From Planomicrobium sp. CPCC 101110 (GTDB lineage Bacteria > Bacillota > Bacilli > Bacillales_A > Planococcaceae), in contig NZ_VOHD01000008.1 of the NCBI RefSeq assembly GCF_007859395.1, positions 1 through 64,000 on the forward strand: DNA of 64,000 bases, given 5' to 3'. Of the stretch, positions 1 through 8,845 are shown piece after piece. Both the position numbers and the translations under genes were made by a program. The notes under the pieces are model-generated. The model ran no database searches. It had not been told where the DNA came from and was given only the letters and a program-made list of their open reading frames with translations. Numbering within the stretch: position 1 is the stretch's first letter; every line of letters starts with the position of its first letter.

Positions 1-82
1 AGCTCCCCGGGTTCCGCTCGACTTGCATGTATTAGGCACGCCGCCAGCGTTCGTCCTGAGCCAGGATCAAACTCTCCATTAT
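1..82 (-). rRNA. rrs: 16S ribosomal RNA, 5' end (partial)
   Basis: The reverse strand reads the universal start of bacterial 16S rRNA. The 27F primer site (AGAGTTTGATCCTGGCTCAG) is at 75-56, followed by the usual GACGAACGCTGGCGGCGTGCC stretch. E. coli position 8 falls at 75, so the mature 5' end is near 82. The rest of the gene lies to the left of the window. Apparent ORFs across this part are rRNA shadows. Confidence 0.98.
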
Positions 83-291
83 AGAAGCTTGATTGCTCAT
101 GCTGGCGCTCGCCGTCCCGAAGGACGCGCGAATCGCTTGATCTAGCCAGGCTTGATCAGTAGTTGTTTGCTCAAGCCGCCAAAGCGGCTCTCGCAGAAAT
201 TTGTTTCGGCGTTCGGAACGCCTCAACAATCTTTGTTGACGTTTTGCTGTTCAGTTTTCAAGGTTCAAATTGCACTGCCTTTCGCGACAGC
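83..291 (-). other. rrn 5' leader with boxA-like antitermination region
   Basis: Transcribed leader between the proximal rrn promoter and 16S. At 235-263 the minus strand carries the conserved Bacillaceae leader element (CCTTGAAAACTGAAC followed by AAAACGTCAAC), associated with 16S processing and antitermination. GC-rich complementary segments at 115-225 probably form the precursor stem that pairs with sequence behind 16S, which is outside the window. Confidence 0.75.
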
Positions 292-297
292 TATAAC

Positions 298-326
298 AAT
301 ATATCACTTACAGAAATCCGTGTCAA
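298..326 (-). promoter_or_regulatory. rrn promoter, proximal
   Basis: Sigma-A promoter on the minus strand: -35 TTGACA (326-321), 17-nt spacer, -10 TATATT (303-298). The start would be near 291, upstream of the conserved leader element. It is a near-consensus match. Confidence 0.85.
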
Positions 327-380
327 CTAAAACTTTCAATAAGATGATACGGGACTGCCTGAATCTCCGACAGCTTTATC

Positions 381-409
381 ATTCTATATTATATCCAATG
401 CAAAGTCAA
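381..409 (-). promoter_or_regulatory. rrn promoter, middle
   Basis: Minus strand -35 TTGACT (409-404), 17-nt spacer, -10 TAGAAT (386-381). It sits 83 bp upstream of the proximal promoter and is the second of three tandem promoters for this rrn operon. Confidence 0.7.
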
Positions 410-455
410 CTCGCGTCCCGCAATCTTATAACTTATTATTCTGGGGACACTTTCT

Positions 456-484
456 AATATACCAGCATCAATAATAAATGTCAA
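456..484 (-). promoter_or_regulatory. rrn promoter, distal
   Basis: Minus strand -35 TTGACA (484-479), 17-nt spacer, -10 TATATT (461-456). Upstream (485-600) is strongly A/T-rich, as expected of an UP element. The rest of 600-756 shows no gene and no other feature I can support. Confidence 0.75.
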
Positions 485-756
485 TTAATTATCAGAAAAT
501 AAATAATAAAACATAAAATTATTATTTCTGCTGTAAAACTAATTATAACAGAAAATTCTAATAAATAAATGACAAAGATATTACAAATTTGAAAGGGATA
601 TTTTCCTTTTCATAGAAAGCTCTGAGAATTGCAAAGGCATCTCCGGCTCCCCAGTCTTGGCCTTAACATCTCCTATAGATTGATTTCTATAAAAAATGCA
701 TGCGCCAGCCTCTCCTATTGCATCTTCCTTCTATATTAACAGGAAATCTTTGCATA

Positions 757-787
757 CAAAAAACCCGCCAGTAACTGGCGGGTTTTT
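757..787 (-). terminator. Rho-independent terminator of the purine permease gene
   Basis: Stem AACCCGCCAGT/ACTGGCGGGTT flanked by A and T runs (bidirectional in form). It lies directly after the permease stop codon and insulates the rrn promoters from the permease transcript. Confidence 0.9.
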
Positions 788-789
788 TG

Positions 790-2130
790 TCATTCTACTA
801 AGAAGATAAAATACAAAATGAAAATAATGAACAAGCCATACATAATCGGGTGCACTTGCTTCCCTTTGCCCGCTGCTATCATCGTGATCGGATAAAAGAT
901 AAAACCGATCGCGATGCCGGTTGCGATGCTGTAGCCAAGCGGCATCGCAATCATCGTCAAGAAAGCCGGAACAGCAATTTCAAATTTCGTCCAGTCAATT
1001 CTTCCGATTGCAGAAACCATAAGGACACCGACAATGATCAAAGCTGGTGCAGTTACTGCGCTAGTTATCACCTCTAGCAGCGGATAGAACAAAATAGATA
1101 CTAAGAACAAAATGCCTGTAACAACAGCGGCAAAGCCGGAACGCGCTCCAGCTGCTACGCCGGCAGTCGATTCAATATAAGATGTTGTAGTTGATGTCCC
1201 AAAGATCGCCCCGCTTACCGTAGCAACTGCATCCGCCAGCAATGCCTTGCCGGCTCTCGGCAATTTGTCGTCCTTCATCAGGCGGGCTTGGCTAGCTACT
1301 GCCACTAGAGTTCCAGCAGTATCGAAGAAATCAACGAACAAGAAAGTCAGCACGATAATAAGAAACTCAAGGGTCATCAACGAACTTGGATCGTGCAGGA
1401 TTGGATCCAGAGCCACGCCAAATGTCGGGGCCATGCTCGGAACGTTAAAGTCGATAACTGAACTTGGCAAGTTTACAATGCCAAAGATCATTCCGACAAC
1501 AGCGGCAAGAATCATCCCGAAGAAGATTCCTCCTTTGATCCGGCGGACCATGAAAATGACTGTTACAATCAACCCGAAAATCGCCAACAGTGTAGAACCA
1601 TTCGATAAGTTTCCTAAACCGACCATAGTGGCAGGATCAGCAACGATAATTCCCGCATTTTGAAAACCGATAAAAGTGATATATAATCCGATGCCTGCTC
1701 CGACAGCCAATTTCAAATCGGCTGGAATAGCATTGATGATTGTTTCACGAATTCCTGATAACGAAAGAACAATAAATATAAGTCCAGAAAATAAAACGCC
1801 GGTCAATGCAGTTTGCCAAGGAATGCCGTATGTCAGAATAACTGTATAGGCGAAAAATGCATTCAATCCCATTCCAGGAGCGAGCGCAATCGGATACTTC
1901 GCTAAAATCCCCATAATCAAACAACCAATCGCGGCAGCCAGTGCAGTTGCCATAAATACAGCGCCATAATCCATTCTTAACGATGCATCAAGATCCGGAA
2001 CGGAATCTAGCGTCAACGTTAGCGGGTTTACCACTAAAATATAGGCCATCGCTAAGAACGTAGTTAGCCCGCCGATAATTTCACGGCGATAGTTTGTCCC
2101 TAGTTCATCAAATAAAAAATACTTCTTCAT
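790..2130 (-). CDS. pbuG: NCS2-family hypoxanthine/guanine permease (PbuG-like)
   Basis: Predicted 446-residue polytopic membrane protein of the AzgA/PbuG branch of the NCS2 purine permeases, proton-coupled importers of hypoxanthine and guanine. The N-terminus (MKKYFLFDELGTNYRREIIG) and the GMGLNAFFAYTV and FVDFFDTAGTLV motifs are typical. Length matches the B. subtilis protein (about 440). The start at 2130 is chosen because GGAGGAAG (2140-2133) sits just before it; the open frame extends further only through the riboswitch. It is preceded by a guanine-class riboswitch with a terminator, so expression should fall when guanine is plentiful, which supports the purine assignment. Exact substrate range (guanine/hypoxanthine versus adenine) is inferred. 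Confidence 0.92.
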   Translation of the reverse strand: MKKYFLFDELGTNYRREIIGGLTTFLAMAYILVVNPLTLTLDSVPDLDASLRMDYGAVFMATALAAAIGCLIMGILAKYPIALAPGMGLNAFFAYTVILTYGIPWQTALTGVLFSGLIFIVLSLSGIRETIINAIPADLKLAVGAGIGLYITFIGFQNAGIIVADPATMVGLGNLSNGSTLLAIFGLIVTVIFMVRRIKGGIFFGMILAAVVGMIFGIVNLPSSVIDFNVPSMAPTFGVALDPILHDPSSLMTLEFLIIVLTFLFVDFFDTAGTLVAVASQARLMKDDKLPRAGKALLADAVATVSGAIFGTSTTTSYIESTAGVAAGARSGFAAVVTGILFLVSILFYPLLEVITSAVTAPALIIVGVLMVSAIGRIDWTKFEIAVPAFLTMIAMPLGYSIATGIAIGFIFYPITMIAAGKGKQVHPIMYGLFIIFILYFIFLVE

Positions 2131-2170
2131 GTTCTTCCTCCGTGTGTTGTCGCACACATGCCTTAAAAAC

Positions 2171-2204
2171 AGAAAAACGCACACAGCGATTTGCCGTATG
2201 CGTT
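2171..2204 (-). terminator. Riboswitch-controlled leader terminator of the permease gene
   Basis: On the minus strand AACGCATAC and GTGTGCGTT pair perfectly (with G-U) and are followed by a T-rich tract. It lies between the purine aptamer and the permease start, so it is the expression platform that closes transcription when guanine is bound. Confidence 0.85.
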
Positions 2205-2269
2205 CGATTTTTCCTTCCATGGTCAAACCATCTGAAAGGCATCCACTTCTTCTAATAGAATGGATAAAA

Positions 2270-2336
2270 ATCGTAGTCAAGTCATTTACGGTAACTCGGT
2301 AGAAACTTTCGGGCCATATCCCCGACATTATACGAC
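2270..2336 (-). promoter_or_regulatory. Purine (guanine-class) riboswitch aptamer
   Basis: The minus strand shows the conserved purine aptamer core in order: TATAAT, GGATATGG, AGTTTCTACC, CCGTAAATG and GACTA, with TCGTA/TACGA closing P1. The specificity base in the last J3/1 segment (GACTA) is C, which by analogy to the xpt aptamer pairs with guanine or hypoxanthine; adenine aptamers have U. It controls the permease gene downstream. Confidence 0.95.
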
Positions 2337-2358
2337 AACGTTATTTAATTTCTTTTGT

Positions 2359-2387
2359 AGGATAACATCATTCTCCCCTTAAAACAA
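2359..2387 (-). promoter_or_regulatory. Probable promoter of the permease/riboswitch transcript
   Basis: Minus strand -35 TTGTTT (2387-2382), 17-nt spacer, -10 TATCCT (2364-2359). The predicted start near 2352 is just upstream of the aptamer. The match is moderate; position is the main support. Confidence 0.5.
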
Positions 2388-2484
2388 TACTAAATCCGAA
2401 CAATAAAAAAAAATACCACATCAAAGTTCGTGAATTTTCAATAATATTTCACTGTTTCAAAACGAAGGATAGTTTAACCCTATT

Positions 2485-2529
2485 AAAAAACCCTTCCGAG
2501 ATGCCAAAAGCAGTCCAGAAGGGTTTTTT
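2485..2529 (-). terminator. Terminator of guaA
   Basis: AACCCTTC and GAAGGGTTTTTT arms flank an imperfect stem immediately after the guaA stop. A/T runs on both sides make it bidirectional in form. Confidence 0.85.
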
Positions 2530-2538
2530 CGCTTTATA

Positions 2539-4092
2539 TTATTCCCACTCGATAGTTGCAGGCGGCTTGCTCGTGATGTCGTAAAGAACCCGGTTGATGT
2601 GCTCTACTTCATTGACTAAACGAACGCTGATTTTTTCCAGTACATCCCATGGTATACGCGCCCAATCCGAAGTCATGCCATCGATCGAAGTAACTGCACG
2701 GATGCCGATTGCGTAATCATACGTACGGGCGTCTCCCATCACGCCAACGCTGCGGATATCCGGAAGCACCGTGAAGTATTGCCAGATGTCACGGTCAAGC
2801 CCTGCTTTTTTGATTTCATCACGCAAAACCCAATCCGACTCGCGGACAATGTTCAATTTTTCTTCTGTAATAGCCCCCATAATACGGATGCCAAGGCCTG
2901 GACCCGGGAATGGCTGGCGCCAAACAATCTCGTCCGGCATGCCAAGTTCTGTTCCAAGAGCACGGACTTCATCTTTGAACAAAGTGTTCAACGGTTCGAT
3001 CAGCTTGAACTGCATATCTTCCGGCAATCCCCCCACGTTGTGGTGGGATTTGATCGTTTGGGCAGTGGTTGTTCCACTTTCAATAATATCTGTATACAGT
3101 GTCCCCTGCGCCAAGAAGTCCATGCCTTCAAGCTTAGACGCTTCATCATCGAACACATAAATAAATTCGTTGCCGATGATTTTGCGTTTTGTTTCAGGGT
3201 CGGATACGCCTTCCAGCTTTTTCATAAAGCGTTCACGAGCGTCAATTTTGATAACGTTCATGTGGAATCCGTCAGCGAAAGTTTTCATGACGCTTTCCGC
3301 TTCACCTTTTCGCAAAAGCCCATGATCGACGAACATACATGTCAGCTGATCGCCAATCGCTTTATGGATCAACACAGCTACAACCGAAGAATCCACACCC
3401 CCGCTTAATGCGCAAAGAACTTTTTTATCGCCGACTTCTTCGCGAATCTTTTCGATTTCAAGTTCGATGTAGTTTTCCATCGACCAATCTGCGCTCATGC
3501 CGCAAACATCAAAAACAAATTGGCGCAGCAGCTCGTTGCCGTAAATTGAGTGGCGCACTTCCGGGTGGAATTGAACACCGTAGAATCCGCGGCTTTCATT
3601 TGCCATTGAAGCGATCGGACAGCCAGCGCTTGTTCCAATCACATCAAACCCAGGAGGGGCTGCGGTTACTAAATCGCCATGGCTCATCCATACAATCTGT
3701 TCTTCAGGCAAACCTTTGAACAGCTTTGTTTCTTTTGTCAGCTTGAGTTCCGCTTTTCCGTATTCTCGGTTTTGCGCTTTTTCCACTTTACCGTCAAGGT
3801 GCAGCGCCATCAATTGCATGCCGTAGCAAATGCCTAAGATGGGAAGACCCATTTCAAAAATCGCGTCATCTACCGAAAATGCATTTTTATCGTAAACAGA
3901 ATTCGGGCCACCTGAGAAAATAATACCTGTCGCGTTCATTTCTTTGATCTCATCAGCTGTTACTGTGTGCGGATGCAATTCGCTGTAAACTCCAATTTCA
4001 CGAATGCGGCGTGTAATCAACTGATTATACTGACTGCCGAAATCCAGCACGACGATTTTCTTTTGCTCTTTCAACATTGGACTAACTGGCAC
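2539..4092 (-). CDS. guaA: GMP synthase (glutamine-hydrolysing)
   Basis: Converts XMP to GMP using ATP and glutamine, the last step of guanine nucleotide synthesis in the cytosol. Class I glutamine amidotransferase domain comes first, with nucleophile Cys in GICYGMQL (about residue 89) and the His/Glu pair in QFHPEV. The N-type ATP pyrophosphatase domain follows with the P-loop SGGVDSS, and the C-terminal dimer/XMP domain contains [13 protein letters not shown] and ends PPATIEWE. Start: GTG at 4092 is preferred because AGAGGTG lies six bases before it; a GTG three codons further upstream would place the SD inside the gene. That gives 517 residues versus about 513 in B. subtilis. A guanine riboswitch and terminator precede it. 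Confidence 0.97.
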   Translation of the reverse strand: MPVSPMLKEQKKIVVLDFGSQYNQLITRRIREIGVYSELHPHTVTADEIKEMNATGIIFSGGPNSVYDKNAFSVDDAIFEMGLPILGICYGMQLMALHLDGKVEKAQNREYGKAELKLTKETKLFKGLPEEQIVWMSHGDLVTAAPPGFDVIGTSAGCPIASMANESRGFYGVQFHPEVRHSIYGNELLRQFVFDVCGMSADWSMENYIELEIEKIREEVGDKKVLCALSGGVDSSVVAVLIHKAIGDQLTCMFVDHGLLRKGEAESVMKTFADGFHMNVIKIDARERFMKKLEGVSDPETKRKIIGNEFIYVFDDEASKLEGMDFLAQGTLYTDIIESGTTTAQTIKSHHNVGGLPEDMQFKLIEPLNTLFKDEVRALGTELGMPDEIVWRQPFPGPGLGIRIMGAITEEKLNIVRESDWVLRDEIKKAGLDRDIWQYFTVLPDIRSVGVMGDARTYDYAIGIRAVTSIDGMTSDWARIPWDVLEKISVRLVNEVEHINRVLYDITSKPPATIEWE

Positions 4093-4132
4093 AACTTTCA
4101 CCTCTTCTATTCAATTAAGTTCCCAAAACAAC

Positions 4133-4163
4133 AAAAGAACGCGAAAATATTCCTCGCGTTCTC
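4133..4163 (-). terminator. Riboswitch-controlled leader terminator of guaA
   Basis: Minus strand GAACGCGA and TCGCGTTC form a strong stem followed by TTTTGTTGTTTT, between the aptamer and the guaA start. A second hairpin (GCATGCC/GGCGTGC, 4208-4190) lies between aptamer and terminator and may take part in the switch. Confidence 0.85.
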
Positions 4164-4217
4164 CTGCTCTACATCAAAAAAGTGAATGCGCACGCCAAAA
4201 CGGCATGCAGCATCCAC

Positions 4218-4287
4218 CTTCATAGTCAAGTCATTTCCGGGGACTTGGTAGAGACATCCGATCCATATCATCGGACATATATGAGGG
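4218..4287 (-). promoter_or_regulatory. Purine (guanine-class) riboswitch aptamer upstream of guaA
   Basis: Minus strand order of conserved segments: TCATATATG, GATATGG, GTCTCTACC, CCCCGGAAATG and GACTATGAA. The P1 arms are CCTCATA and TATGAAGG. The specificity position in GACTATG is C, so guanine/hypoxanthine is predicted. This is the second copy within 2 kb of the permease riboswitch and would regulate GMP synthesis by its end-product base. Confidence 0.95.
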
Positions 4288-4311
4288 CACTTGTAATTTA
4301 TAATTTTCTCA

Positions 4312-4340
4312 ATTGTACAAGCTGGACCACTCAAAATCAA
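4312..4340 (-). promoter_or_regulatory. guaA promoter
   Basis: Minus strand -35 TTGATT (4340-4335), 17-nt spacer, -10 TACAAT (4317-4312). The -35 box overlaps the last codons of the upstream transglutaminase gene, and the start near 4305 leaves room for the aptamer. Confidence 0.65.
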
Positions 4341-6526
4341 CCGCTTGTGCGATTGATTAAATTTTCCCAACTTTCCTTCAGTTCATGCCAATCCACAGAA
4401 TCGCCGTTTCCTCCATAAACCGACCGCTCATAGGCTGCGGTTAACCGGGACATTTCATGCGTTCCAAAAAATGAGTCGATGTATGCTGCGTAAGAACGCA
4501 AAGTTTGCCCCTCCCCCCGCTTGATGCCGTACAGATCAAGCTGTTTCAAGAGCCTCAAGTAAGCTTTCTCAAAGGTTTGGGCACTGCCGCTGCGTGTACG
4601 GTAGTACGGAATCAGCACTTTCGGCAGCCATTTGCTGCGCATTTTGAACAAGAGCGCCGCAAGCAAAGCCAAGCCGATGAGGCTCCATATGATTTTCGCT
4701 TTGTTTTCAGTGAAGAACTGGTTTAGCCGCTCCCGGACTGTAGGCCCTGAAATTTCCGTTCCCGCTTCGTCCATTTCTGGTTCTTCAGGTTGAAGCGGAT
4801 CTGGACGGTCTGGCATTTCGGCATCTTCCGGGGTGGTTTCCCCTGTTTCCAAATCAAATTCCACGTCCGAGGAACCCGTAAAACCGATAGTCGGTTCAAA
4901 AAGCATCCAACCGACACCCGGCATGTAAGCCTCTACCCATGAATGCGCATTGTTATTGGTGATTTCGTAAACATCCCGGCCATCAGACGCATTGATCAAT
5001 TCTCCTTCATTAAAGCCTTTTACCCAGCGTGCCGGAATATCAAGCGCCCGCAGCAGCACGACCATTGAAGTAGAGAAGTTGTCACAATATCCCCTTTTTG
5101 TTTCAAACAGGAATTGATCCACATAATCCTGCCCTTCTTCAGGAATAGGGATGTCCTGCTGGCTGTACTCAAAATTATTGTTGCTGAAATACCGCTCGAC
5201 CGCCCGTGTTTTATCATAAACGCTGTCGGAGCTTTCGGTTATTTCCACCGCCAAGTCTCTTACCCGCTGGGGCAACTCATCTGGGAGCTGGACAAACCGG
5301 TCAAACTCCGCAGGCAATTCTTCCAAATCTTCAACTGACGTTTCTTGCAAGGCAGTTAAACTGAACGACGGCTCCGAAAATTCGACTTCATAAAGCTCCG
5401 GTTCGAAAACTGAGCCATTGAGAAAAGTATCGAACCGCTGATCCGCAGTATCATATTCGTAATCCGGCGTTTCATTCATTAAGAACGATTTGGTTCCATA
5501 TGGATACAAGACAAACGGAAAATCTTGCTCCATCGACAATAAAGCGGTCGTTTCTTGGTCTGGATCCCCTGGTGCAAAGTCTGTGTCGACTTGCTGTTCA
5601 TTGCCATAGACAATTGTATCGCCAACATTCCTCGTTACCCGCCAGCCTTTCGTCGTGTAAAAATCTTTCGATTCCACTTTCCAATACTGCCCGTCTTCCA
5701 CTTCCGCCCGGAACACGGGTGTATCATCACCGATAAATGATCCGCCAAGCTGTGAATCGTCGACGCCATAGCCGATTCTGCCGACTGCTCCTCCTGGACC
5801 GGTGCCCGCTTCTCCTGAAAAGGAAGTGATGTAAGGAACCGGATCCGGCCAAATAGGCCCTGATTTTGGCAGATAGAGTGCCACAGCAGTTGAAGCGGCC
5901 ACCATTAGAAACAGCGGAATAACATAAGTTGCGATTTTATCGATTTTCACGGGAATGCGATGAGTTTCTATCCAGCGCGCTAAATGCAAAAGTCCTGCAA
6001 GCATGAGTCCAATGACCATGATCCGGATTATAGCGGTATCCCCGGTATAAGGGCTGAATGTATCCAATACCGCGATAAACACCACAGTAAGCAGATAAAA
6101 CAGAAATATGCTCAACCGGAAACTCACCCAGTAATGGATCAAATAGACAGCCATCCATAACAAAGCAAAAAACAGAACGGTCCTAAAAACGTCTGTCGTT
6201 TCCGCCCAGTTCTGGGAAGTCAACGCTATGAAATTCGCCGTAAAATCCGACCACAGGAAGACAATTGAGCTGTTCGAAAAGAACCCCTGTCCTGTATAGA
6301 CATAGACAATGAACCATAAAACATAAATGGTTTTGACAGGACCGGAAATCCACCACGGCACTTTCGCCAGCGCCATCACTAGCCCTAGCCCTATAAATAT
6401 AAGAAAAAGCGGTTTATGGGCAGTAGCCGTCAAAGACATCACCGGAGTCAGCCATTCGGCCAGCAATAAAAAGACCAGCACATACAATACCGCCATAAAC
6501 ACTTTGTTTTTTCGGATGCTATTCAC
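4337..6526 (-). CDS. yebA: Membrane-anchored transglutaminase-like protein (TgpA/YebA family)
   Basis: 729 residues. Residues 1 to about 220 contain six or more hydrophobic segments (DUF3488/TgpA N-terminal). An extracellular part carries a transglutaminase core with the catalytic Cys in GYCDNFSTS and His in NAHSWVEAYMP; where many relatives have Asp before PT, this protein has Glu (WMLFEPTIGF). A further transmembrane helix lies near residue 610, followed by a cytosolic DUF4129-like tail. The start is GTG at 6526 behind GGAGGTGA, overlapping the previous stop by four bases (translational coupling). Third gene of a moxR-DUF58-transglutaminase operon, a conserved trio of unknown physiological role in Firmicutes. 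Substrate is unknown. Confidence 0.85.
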   Translation of the reverse strand: MNSIRKNKVFMAVLYVLVFLLLAEWLTPVMSLTATAHKPLFLIFIGLGLVMALAKVPWWISGPVKTIYVLWFIVYVYTGQGFFSNSSIVFLWSDFTANFIALTSQNWAETTDVFRTVLFFALLWMAVYLIHYWVSFRLSIFLFYLLTVVFIAVLDTFSPYTGDTAIIRIMVIGLMLAGLLHLARWIETHRIPVKIDKIATYVIPLFLMVAASTAVALYLPKSGPIWPDPVPYITSFSGEAGTGPGGAVGRIGYGVDDSQLGGSFIGDDTPVFRAEVEDGQYWKVESKDFYTTKGWRVTRNVGDTIVYGNEQQVDTDFAPGDPDQETTALLSMEQDFPFVLYPYGTKSFLMNETPDYEYDTADQRFDTFLNGSVFEPELYEVEFSEPSFSLTALQETSVEDLEELPAEFDRFVQLPDELPQRVRDLAVEITESSDSVYDKTRAVERYFSNNNFEYSQQDIPIPEEGQDYVDQFLFETKRGYCDNFSTSMVVLLRALDIPARWVKGFNEGELINASDGRDVYEITNNNAHSWVEAYMPGVGWMLFEPTIGFTGSSDVEFDLETGETTPEDAEMPDRPDPLQPEEPEMDEAGTEISGPTVRERLNQFFTENKAKIIWSLIGLALLAALLFKMRSKWLPKVLIPYYRTRSGSAQTFEKAYLRLLKQLDLYGIKRGEGQTLRSYAAYIDSFFGTHEMSRLTAAYERSVYGGNGDSVDWHELKESWENLINRTSG

Positions 6527-7737
6527 TTTCGGCTCACCTCCGTAAACACCGATGAAAAATTCTCTGGGCCGATTCTTTTGACGATAAACCCCTTAGAGCG
6601 GGCAAACTGATGCGTCACTTCATCTTCCGCAGAAATTTTTTCCCCTTTGTCCGCTACAACCAAGCACATGCATGTATTCAGATGCTTGACATTTCGTTGA
6701 ATACTGGAAACCATATCCATTGTGAGACGGCTCGTGACATACAATAAACTCGAAGCTTTCACTTGCAACAGATCTTGGGCGGCCACTTCTTCTACCGGCT
6801 TTTCCAAATCGGCCTGCACTTTAGTCAAATGGTACATCGCCCGCTGCAAATGTTCTTCGGTTTGGATAACCGGAAAATAATCATGCGTTTTACCGATTGA
6901 TAAATAAGCGACATTGGAATGCGAACGGACAATTGATTGGAGAATCGAAGCCACCAGTTCAACTTGGGTTTCGAACCGGTCTGATGGCAAACGGTCATCA
7001 AGCAAAAACAGATCCTGGGACTGCCGGTCTTCGAATTCTTTGGTCCGCATAGTCTGCGTGCGGGCAAATGACTTCCAATGGATCCACGAAACCCGGTCCC
7101 CCGGGGAATAATCCCTTATCCCAGCGGCTGTAGTCGTATCTTTGACAAGCGTGAAAGGAGCAGCCATCGCCCCTTGGTCATATCTCGATTCCATTGGGCG
7201 GTATGCTATCTCGACGGCATTCGGGTATACGAGGACAACTTGCCTTAATGGCAGCAGCTTCGACTTTTTCACCCATCCGAAAAAGTCGCCAATTTCAATC
7301 TGGATGCCCTCTAAAACGTGTTCCCCGCGCGGCATATTTTCAATTTCATAAGTCCAAGAGTAGGATTTCCGGAATCCCGGAACCAACATGTCTTTCCGTT
7401 CAACTTCAATGCGTTTTTTCAGAGCGGTTGACTGGGTCTTTTCACTGAGAACAGTGTACAGCAAAGGAAAAGGAAAAGAGCGACGAATGTCGATCGTAGC
7501 CGAGAAATTCCCGCCTTTCCTTATTTGGGCGGTGTGGATTTTACGAGTCACTTGAATGTCTTGCAGTGGATAAAATGTCAGCAGTAAGGAGTATAGTGCA
7601 AACGGAAGAGCCATGTAAAAAATAAACCAGCTGACAAAGCCGCCTTGAAACATGGCAAACGAAAAAGTAAGTATAAGGATGACCAGTACAAAGACCAGCC
7701 TCCCCCATAAATCAAGAAAATGTTTGGCCTGGCTCAT
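6523..7737 (-). CDS. yeaD: DUF58 domain protein
   Basis: 404 residues with two N-terminal hydrophobic segments (about 12-32 and 36-55). The DUF58 signature GDRVSWIHWKSFART follows in the middle, and the C-terminal half has a von Willebrand A-like fold without an evident MIDAS metal site. It normally partners a MoxR AAA+ ATPase. Its ATG overlaps the moxR stop by four bases (ATGA), and its own stop overlaps the next start, so the three proteins are probably made together. It likely sits at the membrane; function is not established. Confidence 0.85.
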   Translation of the reverse strand: MSQAKHFLDLWGRLVFVLVILILTFSFAMFQGGFVSWFIFYMALPFALYSLLLTFYPLQDIQVTRKIHTAQIRKGGNFSATIDIRRSFPFPLLYTVLSEKTQSTALKKRIEVERKDMLVPGFRKSYSWTYEIENMPRGEHVLEGIQIEIGDFFGWVKKSKLLPLRQVVLVYPNAVEIAYRPMESRYDQGAMAAPFTLVKDTTTAAGIRDYSPGDRVSWIHWKSFARTQTMRTKEFEDRQSQDLFLLDDRLPSDRFETQVELVASILQSIVRSHSNVAYLSIGKTHDYFPVIQTEEHLQRAMYHLTKVQADLEKPVEEVAAQDLLQVKASSLLYVTSRLTMDMVSSIQRNVKHLNTCMCLVVADKGEKISAEDEVTHQFARSKGFIVKRIGPENFSSVFTEVSRK

Positions 7738-8684
7738 TGGCCGACATACCTTTGGACAGGCACACGTGTCTTCGCCAGAATACGGTCTGTGATTTCTTCT
7801 GCAGTCACGCCATCATAACGGGCTTCAGAGCGCAGCATGATACGGTGGCCAAAAACGAACTTCGCCAAATGCTGCACATCGTCCGGCGTTACATAATCGC
7901 GCCCTTTCAACATCGCGTACGCTTGGGAAGCTTTCATCAAAGCGATCGATCCGCGCGGGCTGACCCCCAAATACACATAAGGTTCCGTACGCGTATGCCG
8001 TGCCAGTTCAACGATATAGCTCCGGATGGTTTCATCGACTTTCACCAATTTCACTTCTTCTTGGAGCCGGATCAGCTCTTCAAGTGTAATGACAGACCGG
8101 AGATCTTCAATCGGAGCGGAAATTTGCGAACGGCTCAACACTTCCATTTCTTCTTTTGAAGAAGGGTAGCCCATTTTGATTTTCAGCAGAAAGCGGTCAA
8201 GCTGGGCTTCTGGCAGCGGATAAGTCCCTTCATATTCGATTGGGTTCTGGGTCGCCATAACGAAAAAAGGTTTCGGGATTTGCATTGTTACACCATCGAT
8301 TGTCACGGAAGCTTCTTCCATTGCTTCAAGCAGAGAGGACTGGGTCTTAGGCGAAGTTCGGTTGATTTCATCCGCCAGAACGATATTCCCCATAATCGGA
8401 CCCGGGCGAAAATGAAACTCCATGTCTTTTGGGTTGTAAATCGAAACACCGATAACATCGGAAGGAAGAAGGTCTGGCGTAAATTGAATGCGCTTGAAAT
8501 CCGCGCCCACCGACTTCGCCAATGCCCTCACCAACATCGTCTTTCCGACTCCCGGAACATCTTCAAGCAAGACATGGCCGTGCGATAACATCGCAACGAT
8601 GCTCAATTCAGCGATATTCCGCTTACCGATAATCACTTTTTCTATGTTATCAATCACTTGCTCTAATCGTTCTTGTGCCTTCAT
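7734..8684 (-). CDS. yeaC: MoxR-type AAA+ ATPase
   Basis: 316 residues. Walker A is GVPGVGKTML, Walker B VLADEINR, sensor 1 is in ATQNP, and the C-terminal lid has SPRGSIAL. These are the marks of the MoxR subfamily, chaperone-like ATPases thought to activate or insert metal in partner proteins. The start at 8684 (MKAQERL) is chosen because GGAGGA lies seven bases upstream; the open frame continues through that SD. First gene of the moxR-DUF58-transglutaminase operon with a promoter at 8744-8772. Confidence 0.92.
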   Translation of the reverse strand: MKAQERLEQVIDNIEKVIIGKRNIAELSIVAMLSHGHVLLEDVPGVGKTMLVRALAKSVGADFKRIQFTPDLLPSDVIGVSIYNPKDMEFHFRPGPIMGNIVLADEINRTSPKTQSSLLEAMEEASVTIDGVTMQIPKPFFVMATQNPIEYEGTYPLPEAQLDRFLLKIKMGYPSSKEEMEVLSRSQISAPIEDLRSVITLEELIRLQEEVKLVKVDETIRSYIVELARHTRTEPYVYLGVSPRGSIALMKASQAYAMLKGRDYVTPDDVQHLAKFVFGHRIMLRSEARYDGVTAEEITDRILAKTRVPVQRYVGQ

Positions 8685-8743
8685 CCTAGATTCCTCCAAT
8701 GAGTAGCTATAGCTGTTTGAATATTGTCACATTATTATCATCT

Positions 8744-8772
8744 AGCATAACGAATTCCGGGACAGAACTCAA
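8744..8772 (-). promoter_or_regulatory. Promoter of the moxR operon
   Basis: Minus strand -35 TTGAGT (8772-8767), 17-nt spacer, -10 TATGCT (8749-8744), giving a start about 50 bases before the moxR ATG. Confidence 0.6.
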
Positions 8773-8804
8773 CTTTCGCAACCCTTAAATCGTTTTTTGC
8801 AAAA

Positions 8805-8838
8805 ATAAAAACAGAGCGCTATAAAAGCTGCTCTGTTT
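8805..8838 (-). terminator. Terminator of the pncB-nadE operon
   Basis: Minus strand AAACAGAGC and GCTCTGTTT pair, followed by TTTATTTTT. It lies directly after the nadE stop. Confidence 0.85.
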
Positions 8839-8845
8839 CAGTGGT

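Noticed and set aside
32-457. Apparent short ORFs on both strands over the first 450 bases
   Set aside because: They lie in the 16S rRNA, its leader and the rrn promoters.
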